A stretch of 64,000 nt of DNA from Erythrobacter sp. SD-21 (GTDB lineage Bacteria; Pseudomonadota; Alphaproteobacteria; Sphingomonadales; Sphingomonadaceae), in NCBI RefSeq assembly GCF_000181515.1, contig NZ_ABCG01000003.1, positions 1-64,000 of the forward strand. The letters run 5' to 3'. Numbering within the stretch: the stretch's first letter is position 1; each line of letters begins with the position of its first letter. Made by a program: the position numbers and the translations under genes. Positions 17,276 to 24,082 of this stretch are shown piece by piece. Under the pieces are notes generated by a model. It was given only the letters and a program-made list of their open reading frames with translations. It made no database searches and was not told the origin of the DNA.

Positions 17276-19578
17276 GACGCCTCGCGGATTTCGACGAGCG
17301 GGACCGAGGGCGCTTCGCCGGCAGCGAAGGTGGCACCGGAAATGTCGATCCGGTCCTCGGCGAAGCGGACGGGCACGTCGAAGCGGAAACCGGCCCGCAC
17401 TTCGGTACCTACGGCAGGTGGCGTATCGAAGCGGATTACGCCCTTCCCGGCATGGCTCCAGCCGCTCGCCGCAACGCCGTCGAGGCTGACGAGGATGCTG
17501 CCGGGTTCGGGCCGGGTGATCGGCCTGCGCTGTTCGCCGTAATTGCGGACCAGCTGGAAGTCCGCCGCCACGCCATCGCCGATCCCGAGGAGCTCGTCGC
17601 CCGGGCCCGGTTCGCCATCACCACCGTTGGAGCTGTAATCAAAAGGATCGCGCAGGCGAAACCCGCGCGCGGGGCCGTAGCGGGCGCGAAAGAAATCGAG
17701 CAGTACGCGCAGTTCGGCCTGCGAACGCACGCCGGGGCCGACGTCGTAGCGCATGCGGGCATCGCTCCACAGCGCGTTGCGGTGCTCGTGGCCCGAGGAG
17801 GTGACCGCGACGCTGGTCGAAAACTCGGGACTGACCGAGGCGTCGCGCCCCAGCGCAAGCGGATAGGTGACATCGTCGAAAGGGTTCATCTCGTCCTCGT
17901 CGTAAGTGGGAAGGCGCGTGTATCCGTCGCGCGAAACCTGCGGCAGCGCCCAGACGAAGCGCTGGGTCACGCCGCGTGCGCGCGCTTCGTCGAGCGCGGC
18001 GTCGATCCGCGGCCAGACGGCATGCGCATCGGCCGGGTCGAGCACGAAACCGGCGAGATAGTCCTGCCGGTCGATGGGGTAGCCCAGCCACTGGTCGACG
18101 AACTCGCGCGCGGAGCGGCGGGCGGCGTCGCCTCCCGCGGTCAGCCAGTCGTAGTCTTCCAGCTGCAACCGGTCGAAGGCGGGGTAAGCCCAGCCTGCCG
18201 GGAGGTTGGCGCGGTAAAGCTCGGGCATGGCCGGATCGAGCACGGTCGGGGTGAAGGCGAGCAGCAGCACGTGCGCAGGGCCGCTTGCCGCATCGCGAAC
18301 GGCCTGCGCCAGCTCGCCGGTGGAGGCGGCCAGCGCGTCCCCCGCGCGGTCGAGCAGGCGTTTCTGAGCCTCGTCCAGCGGGGCGCGCATGTCGGTGATC
18401 TCGACCAGGTCCTCGCCCCATTCGGCGCGGGCCTTCGCATCGTAGATGCACGGAGCGCCGGTGCCGGGCTGGACCCACCACCAGGGCTCGCCGATCTGGA
18501 AAAGGACCTCGGCGCCCGCCGCTTCCAGCAATTCCACGAATTGCGCGGCGATCGATTTCAGGAAACTCATCGCGTCGGGCTGCAGCGGGGAAAGCAGCGC
18601 GGACGGCGGGTTCCATCCGGTGCGGCCATAGCCCCAGCCCCAGTCGCGCTGCTGCCACCAGTTGGGGCAATCCTGCGCCAGCAATTCGTAGGACAGCGAG
18701 GCGATCGGCGCGAAACCCACCGCCGCCGCGCGGGCGAAGAAATCGGCATGCCAGGCGCGCGCCGGTTCGCACACCTGCCCGGCATAGCGAACCTGCGTCT
18801 TTGAATTCTCGAGCCGGTAGTAATGGCTCATGCCGACGTAATGGACGATCCGCCCGCGATAGCCGAGCTGTTCGATCTGGCGCAGCAGGCGGGCCGGGGT
18901 CTGGTTGAAGGCGTCGTCATAAGCCGTCGCCATCTGTTCGCCATGCGCGGGCAGGATGACATCGCCGATTGCGATGCTGGCCCGGTCGCCTTCGCAGGAG
19001 AGGGCGGAAAATTCAGCCCAGCCATCGACGCGGGCGGGAAAGCGGCTCGCCGATCCCTCGACATAGCCTTGCGGGGCGAGGCTGATGAACATGCGGTCGA
19101 TGTCCGCAGGGTGGATCGCCTCTCCCGGCAGCCCATAGCCCGATTGCAGTTCCGAAAACGGCAGCACGATCTCGGCATCGGTGGGCGCGCCCGATGCGTA
19201 GTTCCACAGCCGCACATACCAGCTGCGCGCCGCCCCTTGCGCATCGCGGCCCTCGATGGTGAGCGTCGGACCGTTCGGCTGATCGAGCGGGACGAGGCCC
19301 GAGGACCGCCAACGAAAGCGCAGGATGCAATGCGAATAATCGCGCTCGGTTCGATAGGCGAGCAGCGGGTGGTCGAGCGCGTCCTCGCTGTCCCAGATCA
19401 GCCCGGCCAGTTCGCCTTGGTGGTAGAATTCGCAACTGACGCGCAGCGCGTCATGCGCCGCGCTGACGACGCTCGCCATCATCGGACGCGGGAAATTGAC
19501 TGTCCAAAAGCGCGGATCGAACCGCATGATCCAGTCCGAATGCTGTTTGCGCCGCTCGGACGCGAGCCAGAATGCCAT
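17272..19578 (-). CDS. GTA distal-tail protein fused to a large N-terminal barrel-like module (gp12 position)
   Basis: A 768-residue protein at the RcGTA g12 position. Residues 564-768 match DUF2460/TIGR02217 distal-tail proteins: VSPEFSTSVAVTSSGHEHRNALWSDAR with its neighbours, FFRARYGPARGFRLRDPFDYSS, FDVPVRFAEDRI. RcGTA gp12 is only about this size. The N-terminal 560 residues are extra: residues 1 to about 215 look like a beta-sandwich, and about 235-520 have the alternating pattern of a TIM barrel with QIGEPWWW (Glu364) in a strand-end position. A comparable layout is, as I recall, seen in phage non-contractile tail sheath proteins. AAAGGAGAAACTT precedes the ATG. Confidence 0.85.
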   Translation of the reverse strand: MAFWLASERRKQHSDWIMRFDPRFWTVNFPRPMMASVVSAAHDALRVSCEFYHQGELAGLIWDSEDALDHPLLAYRTERDYSHCILRFRWRSSGLVPLDQPNGPTLTIEGRDAQGAARSWYVRLWNYASGAPTDAEIVLPFSELQSGYGLPGEAIHPADIDRMFISLAPQGYVEGSASRFPARVDGWAEFSALSCEGDRASIAIGDVILPAHGEQMATAYDDAFNQTPARLLRQIEQLGYRGRIVHYVGMSHYYRLENSKTQVRYAGQVCEPARAWHADFFARAAAVGFAPIASLSYELLAQDCPNWWQQRDWGWGYGRTGWNPPSALLSPLQPDAMSFLKSIAAQFVELLEAAGAEVLFQIGEPWWWVQPGTGAPCIYDAKARAEWGEDLVEITDMRAPLDEAQKRLLDRAGDALAASTGELAQAVRDAASGPAHVLLLAFTPTVLDPAMPELYRANLPAGWAYPAFDRLQLEDYDWLTAGGDAARRSAREFVDQWLGYPIDRQDYLAGFVLDPADAHAVWPRIDAALDEARARGVTQRFVWALPQVSRDGYTRLPTYDEDEMNPFDDVTYPLALGRDASVSPEFSTSVAVTSSGHEHRNALWSDARMRYDVGPGVRSQAELRVLLDFFRARYGPARGFRLRDPFDYSSNGGDGEPGPGDELLGIGDGVAADFQLVRNYGEQRRPITRPEPGSILVSLDGVAASGWSHAGKGVIRFDTPPAVGTEVRAGFRFDVPVRFAEDRIDISGATFAAGEAPSVPLVEIREAS

Positions 19579-19659
19579 AAGTTTCTCCTTTAGCGCCGAA
19601 CTGTGTCGGGTCGCCCTCGGCGGGGCCTCCTTCGGCCCGGTTCCTGGTCACGGCAGTCA

Positions 19660-19731
19660 AAGGCCGACCGGCCGTCGCGCCGAATGGCGCGGTAGCCTAA
19701 GGGCCCGGACGGGCCCGCCGGCGTCTGAGGC
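19660..19731 (-). repeat. Dispersed multi-hairpin repeat, copy A (inside the GTA cluster)
   Basis: About 72 bp between the tape-measure stop and the distal-tail gene. On the minus strand it begins GCCTCAGACGCCGGCG, at the tape-measure stop codon, and ends GGCCGGTCGGCCTT. Three short hairpins follow one another (GGGCCCGTCCGGGCCC, GCGCCATTCGGCGC, GGCCGGTCGGCC). About 85 percent of positions match copy B at 60822-60893 by eye. A diverged copy C lies at 61734-61825. Confidence 0.8.
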
Positions 19732-20327
19732 TATACAGAAAGCGCCCGGCGAAGGGCGCTGGCCACCTGCCGCGAGGACCGTTGCAGCGCGGCGGGCGCG
19801 GATGTCCCGCGTTCTTGACCAAGGTTGATCGATACGCGCACGTCGTTGCGTGTCCCGCCGAGCGCGCCCGTCGGCTCGATATGGCCCGCTGCGGTGGGGA
19901 CGAAGACTTCCGGCCCGCGCTCGCCGACCAAAAAGGGGCGGTCGGGGCCGACGAGGCCCCCGAACGCGCGGCCCGGGAGGCCGAAGAAGCTTCCCACGCT
20001 GGAAGCGAACAGCTGGGCCAGCTGGCCGAGGCCGCTGCCGCCGCCGGAGGCTCCGCTGGCATTCCCCAGCAACTGGTCGAGCCCGCTGCCGATCGCCTTG
20101 GCGGCAATCTGGTCGAGCACGGAAAGCGCGACGCGCTTCAAATCCTCGAATTCCAGCTTGCCGTTCCTCAACGCGCTCGAAAGGCTCTTTTCCAGCACCT
20201 TCCCGGCAGCATCGAAACCGCCCAGGAGGCCGCTGTCGAACTCGCGCTTCATCGCGGCGACGTCCTGCGCGAAGCCGGAGGTTTCGGCGCGTACCGAGAC
20301 CACCAGCTCATTGAAATCATCGTCCAT
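19731..20327 (-). CDS. GTA tail tape-measure protein (RcGTA gp11-like)
   Basis: A 198-residue protein that sets tail length. It opens with FNELVVSVRAETSGFAQDVAAMKREFD, typical of short tape-measure proteins. It has a helical middle, a Gly/Ala/Phe-rich hydrophobic segment (about residues 85-125), and GPDRPFLVGERGPEVFVPTAAGHI, the conserved C-terminal motif. The small size fits a short GTA tail. It overlaps the upstream chaperone gene by 11 bp. Repeat copy A begins at its stop codon. Confidence 0.87.
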   Translation of the reverse strand: MDDDFNELVVSVRAETSGFAQDVAAMKREFDSGLLGGFDAAGKVLEKSLSSALRNGKLEFEDLKRVALSVLDQIAAKAIGSGLDQLLGNASGASGGGSGLGQLAQLFASSVGSFFGLPGRAFGGLVGPDRPFLVGERGPEVFVPTAAGHIEPTGALGGTRNDVRVSINLGQERGTSAPAALQRSSRQVASALRRALSV

Positions 20328-20511
20328 GTCCGTCCCTTTCGATCAGTTCCGCGATCTCCTCGCGGGTCGGGGGTGCCTCTTCGCGCAAGCGCGGGGCAAG
20401 GCAGGTGGCCAGTTCTTCCGGCGTCGCGTTCCAGAAGGTGTCCGGCGTCCAGCCGAGCGATTGCGCGCTCAAACCGGCCAGCGCGCGCGCCGTGTCGGCA
20501 AAGCGGTCCAC
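20317..20511 (-). CDS. GTA tail assembly chaperone-like protein (TIGR02216 type, g10.1 position)
   Basis: A 64-residue protein with the family layout: LGWTPDTFWNATPEELATCLAP in the middle, preceded by ALAGLSAQS, and an acidic helical tail ending ELIERDGHGR. The start is a GTG one base after the stop of the previous gene (TGA-G-GTG). It probably acts with the g10 product as a chaperone for the tape-measure protein, which follows with an 11-bp overlap. Confidence 0.82.
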   Translation of the reverse strand: MDRFADTARALAGLSAQSLGWTPDTFWNATPEELATCLAPRLREEAPPTREEIAELIERDGHGR

Positions 20512-20512
20512 C

Positions 20513-20815
20513 TCACCGCCCGCGCAGGATCTGCGTCAGGAGGAGCTTGAGCGGGTGCGCGGCCTTGGCCAGCCCCATGGCCAGCACCGCCTCGCCGATC
20601 TCCTCGCGGGTGACGAGGCCGGGCTGGGCGAGGCAGTGCCAGAAAAGTGCGGCGATCTCGCCGAGGCGGAACTGGCTCTCGCCCGCTCGTTCGACGAGCG
20701 CGAAAAGGGAACCCAGTTCCTCTTCCGCCCGCACGAGCGCATCGAAACTGGGGCGCAGGAGGACTTCGCGGCCCTCCACGTGGATCGCCGCTTCCCCGCG
20801 CGTTGTATTCGCCAT
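20513..20815 (-). CDS. GTA gp10-family protein
   Basis: A 100-residue protein of the GTA-gp10 family. It opens ANTTRGEAAIHVEGREVLLRPSFDALVRAEEELG and continues with helices (IAALFWHCL, VTREEIGEAVLAMGL). By position between the tube gene and the tape measure it corresponds to tail assembly chaperones of siphophages. Its ATG overlaps the stop of the tail-tube gene (TGATG). Confidence 0.87.
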   Translation of the reverse strand: MANTTRGEAAIHVEGREVLLRPSFDALVRAEEELGSLFALVERAGESQFRLGEIAALFWHCLAQPGLVTREEIGEAVLAMGLAKAAHPLKLLLTQILRGR

Positions 20816-21222
20816 CAGGAAGGCACCACCGCGCCCGAGCTTTCGAGCTGGATGGCGTAGGTGCGCTCGCCGTTGAAATCGCCCGCATAGTCGAGCCGCT
20901 GGACGATGAAGGACCCGCGCATCTTGGCCCCGTCCTCGAAGCTCAGCTCGTAATCGTCGAGCGTTCCGGCGAGGGCATGCGTGCGTAGCGCGTTCTCGGC
21001 ATCGGATCCGAGGAAGATCCCCGAAGCGCTGACCGAGACCGAGCGCGTGCCTGCGCCCGACAAAAGCTCGCGCCAGCCACCGCTGCCCTTGTGGGTGACG
21101 ACGACCGTATCGCCATTGACCGACATCTGCGTGGTGCGCAGTCCGGCGACGGTTTCGTAAGTGGCGGGCGTGCCGCCATCGCCGACCTTCAGGAGGAAGG
21201 CGGCACCTTTCTGGGCTGTCAT
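20815..21222 (-). CDS. GTA major tail tube protein (RcGTA gp9-like)
   Basis: A 135-residue TP901-1-type major tail protein. The family features are the start TAQKGAAFLLKVGDGGTPATYETVAGLRTT, VVVTHKGSGGWRELLSGAGTRSVSVSASG in the middle and YELSFEDGAKMRGSFIVQRLDYAGDFNGE at the end. Many copies form the tail tube. CGGAGTAAATCAC precedes the ATG, a good ribosome site consistent with high expression. Confidence 0.9.
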   Translation of the reverse strand: MTAQKGAAFLLKVGDGGTPATYETVAGLRTTQMSVNGDTVVVTHKGSGGWRELLSGAGTRSVSVSASGIFLGSDAENALRTHALAGTLDDYELSFEDGAKMRGSFIVQRLDYAGDFNGERTYAIQLESSGAVVPS

Positions 21223-21227
21223 GTGAT

Positions 21228-21626
21228 TTACTCCGTGGGCAGTTCGAGAAGTTTGAAGCGGTATTCGAGCAGGGCGGCGTTGAGGCCGTTGCCGCGCCGC
21301 TCGACCCGGCTGCGAAGGAATTGCGTGGCGACCACGCGAAAGCCGTCCTGGTCGGGCGAGAGAGTGGCGATGCGCTCTTCGATCCGCGCGGCGGTGGCGG
21401 CGGCGGAAAGCAGCCGGTCGTGCCGTTCGACCAGCTCGAACGCGAGGCGCACTTCGCGCCCTTTCGTGGTCTTGGTCGACCAGTCCGCCGAGGCGCTTGC
21501 CGCGATGGAGAGGGTCGGCGCGGGCGCGGGCGAGGGGCCGTCCTCGACGATTGCGTTGAGACCGCCTGCAAGCTCGGCATCGCCGCGCAGCCAGTCGATG
21601 AGGACAGTCCTGAAAGCGTGTTCCAT
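21228..21626 (-). CDS. GTA tail terminator, DUF3168 (RcGTA gp8-like)
   Basis: A 132-residue DUF3168 protein that caps the tail and joins it to the head. The pattern is HAFRTVLIDWLRGDAEL at the start, GREVRLAFELVERHDR in the middle and RSRVERRGNGLNAALLEYRFKLLE at the end. Two ATGs stand in tandem (21629 and 21626). The second is preferred because the upstream GAGGAG is then 6-7 bases away. The ATG pair overlaps the stop of the small gene before it. Confidence 0.87.
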   Translation of the reverse strand: MEHAFRTVLIDWLRGDAELAGGLNAIVEDGPSPAPAPTLSIAASASADWSTKTTKGREVRLAFELVERHDRLLSAAATAARIEERIATLSPDQDGFRVVATQFLRSRVERRGNGLNAALLEYRFKLLELPTE

Positions 21627-21784
21627 CATCGGCTCCTCGTCATGAAGGTCGGCCACAGCAGGCCGGCATTGCGCCAGCGCGCGGTTCCCTGCAGCCGCTT
21701 CCTGCGGCCGTGCGCCTTGGCGAGTGCTGTAGCCCGCTCGCCGAGCAGTTCGGCAAGGCGCGCGAAGTTCGGTTGGCCGCGCAT
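21626..21784 (-). CDS. Small GTA gene at the g7 (head-closure) position
   Basis: A 52-residue basic protein (MRGQPNFARLAELLGERATA and a C-terminal ARWRNAGLLWP). Its ATG overlaps the stop of the connector gene (TGATG) and its stop overlaps the start of the DUF3168 gene, so translation through it seems real. RcGTA gp7 (stopper) is roughly twice as long; whether this is a reduced stopper or an unrelated small protein cannot be told from sequence alone. Confidence 0.65.
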   Translation of the reverse strand: MRGQPNFARLAELLGERATALAKAHGRRKRLQGTARWRNAGLLWPTFMTRSR

Positions 21785-22074
21785 CACAGGCGCATCCGAC
21801 GGTAAGGGCGCCAGAGCGCGGCAATGGCTGCCGGGAGATGGTCGGAAGGACCCGCGTCGCGCTCGCGGTACTGGTGGGCAGCATGGCGGATCACGCCGTG
21901 CCGCAGGCCCGCATCCATCGAGGGCCAGTCGCTTGCCTCGACCCCGGTAAACTGAAAGCATAGCTGCCAGGCTGTTTCGAGCAGGCGAAGCAACAGGGCA
22001 TCGTCTTGCACGGTGGTCACGGCCAACCATTGTTTCAATTCGTCGAGCGGTTGCCCGGACAAGTCTATCGGCAT
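21784..22074 (-). CDS. GTA head-tail connector (RcGTA gp6-like)
   Basis: A 96-residue all-helical protein of the gp6-like connector type: LDELKQWLAVTTVQDDALLLRLLETAWQLCFQFTG, then LRHGVIRHAAHQYRERD and PAAIAALWRPYRRMRL. The last motif (ALWRPYRxxRL) is the common end of these adaptors. A GGGACAAT before the ATG is a weak ribosome site. It follows the capsid gene after a 68-bp gap that holds a GC-rich hairpin. Confidence 0.85.
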   Translation of the reverse strand: MPIDLSGQPLDELKQWLAVTTVQDDALLLRLLETAWQLCFQFTGVEASDWPSMDAGLRHGVIRHAAHQYRERDAGPSDHLPAAIAALWRPYRRMRL

Positions 22075-22106
22075 GGAATATTGTCCCGATTGTCGAAGAA
22101 TGGGGT

Positions 22107-22134
22107 GCCCGCGCCGAAGGGGCGCGGCGCGGGC
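22107..22134 (-). other. GC-rich hairpin after the capsid gene
   Basis: GCCCGCGCC at 22107-22115 pairs with GGCGCGGGC at 22126-22134 across a 10-base loop, between the capsid stop (22143) and the connector start (22074). There is no T-run on the minus strand. It may protect the capsid mRNA or reduce read-through. Confidence 0.55.
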
Positions 22135-22142
22135 AGGGGCGA

Positions 22143-23291
22143 TCAGAGCTCGATCTTGAGGAGCTTGATCGCGTTGGAATCGAGCACCTGTCCGCCCACG
22201 CGCTTGGTGGCGTAGAAGTGCACGAAGGGCTTGTTGGTGAAGGGATCGCGCAGGACCTGCGTGGCGCTGCGTTCGGCGATGAGATAGCCGTGGCGGAAGT
22301 TGCCGAAGGCGATGGGATATTCGCTCGCGGCAATGTCCGGCATGTCCTCGGCCTCGACCACCGGATAGCCGAGCAGGCGGTCGGGCTGGCCCTCGACGAG
22401 CCCCGGCTGCCACAGGAAGGCCCCGTCGGCGGTCTTGAGCTTCCGAACTTCGGCGAGCGTGGCCGAATTCATCACGAAGCTCGCGCCCTGGCGGTGGCCG
22501 GCCTTGAGCGTGTGGACGAGATCGATCAGCTTCGCATCGGGATTGGCGCCGAAGCCGTCGGCATCGCCCGAGCCGACATATTGCAGGCTGCCGAAGCTGC
22601 GCGTGCCGTCCTCGCTGGTCGAGACGGGGGCCGAAAGGAAGCCCATCGGCTGGTTCACGCCGTTGCCGCCGACGAAGGCTGCGCCTTCCGCGCGGGCAAA
22701 CTCCATCGCGATCTCGCTGGCAAGCCAGCTTTCGAGGTCGAACCCCGCATCGTCGAGCATGGCCTGAGATGCGGCCGGATTGGCGTAGAGCTCGCCCGTC
22801 GGCGGGGCGATTTCGGCGAAGCTGGGCGTGTCGGTCTCGGGGCGACCGGCGGTCTCGCTGACCCAGCCCGAGGCCGTGCCGCCGGTGGCGACGAGCTTGC
22901 GATAGCCCGCGCTGCCGGTCTGAACGACCTGGGCAATGGCGCGGATCGGGCTGATCTCGGTCAATTCGCGGGCGATCATCGCGTCGATCTGGCGCGGCAC
23001 GGCATAGCCGCCGTCGGACGGGGTCGCGCCGCTGATCGACTTGTATTCCGTCGTCGCGCCACGGCGAAGATAGCTGTCGACGAAGCCCTTGACTTCGGGA
23101 GCAGCCTCATCGGTTCCGCCGATGGCAGGGCGCGCCGCAGCACGGCCAATCTTGTCGACGCGCGCCTTCACCTCGTCGACATCGGTGCGTAGCGAAACGA
23201 CATCGGCCTCGGTCTTGTCCTGGCGGGCGACGATATCGAAGCTCGCTTCGGCCGGATCCGGGGCCTGGTCGGTGGAAGTGGTTTGATTCAT
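22143..23291 (-). CDS. GTA major capsid protein (HK97 fold, RcGTA gp5-like)
   Basis: A 382-residue HK97-type capsid protein. Residues 1 to about 65 are a charged helical delta-domain (DKTEADVVSLRTDVDEVKAR). The shell domain includes SISGATPSDGGYAVPRQIDAMI, ASGWVSETAGRPE, and the C-terminal PIAFGNFRHGYLIAERSATQVLRDPFTNKPFVHFYATKRVGG. AGAGGAATACCC precedes the ATG at 23291. A terminator lies just upstream and a hairpin just downstream, so its mRNA level could be set separately from its neighbours. Confidence 0.93.
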   Translation of the reverse strand: MNQTTSTDQAPDPAEASFDIVARQDKTEADVVSLRTDVDEVKARVDKIGRAAARPAIGGTDEAAPEVKGFVDSYLRRGATTEYKSISGATPSDGGYAVPRQIDAMIARELTEISPIRAIAQVVQTGSAGYRKLVATGGTASGWVSETAGRPETDTPSFAEIAPPTGELYANPAASQAMLDDAGFDLESWLASEIAMEFARAEGAAFVGGNGVNQPMGFLSAPVSTSEDGTRSFGSLQYVGSGDADGFGANPDAKLIDLVHTLKAGHRQGASFVMNSATLAEVRKLKTADGAFLWQPGLVEGQPDRLLGYPVVEAEDMPDIAASEYPIAFGNFRHGYLIAERSATQVLRDPFTNKPFVHFYATKRVGGQVLDSNAIKLLKIEL

Positions 23292-23315
23292 GGGTATTCC
23301 TCTTTCTTCAGGGCA

Positions 23316-23340
23316 CAAAAAAGCCGCCCGGAAGGCGGCG
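23316..23340 (-). terminator. Intrinsic terminator between the protease and capsid genes of the GTA cluster
   Basis: On the minus strand GCCGCC (23339-23334) pairs with GGCGGC (23328-23323) over 5 bases and is followed by TTTTTT (23322-23317). It lies downstream of the protease stop (23367) and only 25 bp before the capsid ATG, inside an otherwise uninterrupted cluster. Confidence 0.8.
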
Positions 23341-23366
23341 AGGGGAAATGGAGTTTTCTCGGTGCG

Positions 23367-23777
23367 TCAGGTCACGAAATGGACCCGCGCGTGGTGTTGC
23401 AGCGGGTGAGTGACGACACTCACCTCGAACAGTTCGATATCGGCGAGTTCGCGACCGTCGACCGTGTTGAGATAACCGCGGGCGCGGTAGCCGAAGCTGA
23501 GGCCGTTGACCGCGCGCTTGCGCAGCAGCTTCGCAGCGCGGCCTTGCGGGTTGTCGATGCTGGCGACGATGCGCAGGCCCCGCTCGTCCTCGCCCGCCGT
23601 TTCGACCCAGCCGATGCGCTGGTCCGGGCGGTGTTGCCAGAACAGCGGGAAGGGTTCGCGCCGCTCGCCCAGCGTGCGGGCGAAGGCGCCGGGCCGGATC
23701 GTGTCACGCGAGGCGTCGGCCTTGTCGAACAGCGCGGCATAACCGGCGATGCGCAGGCTGGGCTTGGGCGCGCTCAC
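23367..23777 (-). CDS. GTA prohead protease (HK97 family, RcGTA gp4-like)
   Basis: A 136-residue serine protease of the HK97 prohead type, which cleaves the capsid delta-domain. The fold is seen in LRIAGYAALFDKADASRDTIRPGAFARTL. The catalytic histidine is in WQHRPDQRIGWV, the serine in VNGLSFGYRA, and the end is ELFEVSVVTHPLQ. The start is a GTG overlapping the stop of the DUF6127-like gene (GTGA). It is shorter than many phage proteases but complete in the core motifs. Confidence 0.88.
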   Translation of the reverse strand: MSAPKPSLRIAGYAALFDKADASRDTIRPGAFARTLGERREPFPLFWQHRPDQRIGWVETAGEDERGLRIVASIDNPQGRAAKLLRKRAVNGLSFGYRARGYLNTVDGRELADIELFEVSVVTHPLQHHARVHFVT

Positions 23778-24082
23778 GAGAGCATCTCGCCGACACCCAG
23801 CCGCACCGCGATCCCGACCAGCAGCAGCGCCAGCACCCCGCGCACCAGCCATTCGACCGTTGCTTTCCATGCGGAGGCCTTGGCATCGCGCCAGGCGGAG
23901 AGGAGCTCGCGGAGTTCGTCGATGTCGCTTTGCGCGTTCTCGTCCTCAAGTCCCAACCTCCCGAGCACGCGGCGCGCGCCCAGCTCGGAGCTTTCCTCGA
24001 CGATGGCGCGCAGCGTCACGAGGTCCGCGCCCTGCGTATCGGCCTGCGCGACCAGCCGCGCGAGCATGTCTTCACGGGTCAT
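23774..24082 (-). CDS. DUF6127-like small membrane protein in the GTA cluster
   Basis: A 102-residue protein, helical and charged at the start (MTREDMLARLVAQADTQGAD, then DIDELRELLSAWRDAKASAWK), with one C-terminal membrane segment (VRGVLALLLVGIAVRLGVG). It sits at the g3.5 position between portal and protease, overlapping both by 4 bp. The DUF6127 assignment is from memory. Its role is unknown; a single hydrophobic tail could suit a membrane-linked assembly or release function, but that is a guess. Confidence 0.75.
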   Translation of the reverse strand: MTREDMLARLVAQADTQGADLVTLRAIVEESSELGARRVLGRLGLEDENAQSDIDELRELLSAWRDAKASAWKATVEWLVRGVLALLLVGIAVRLGVGEMLS

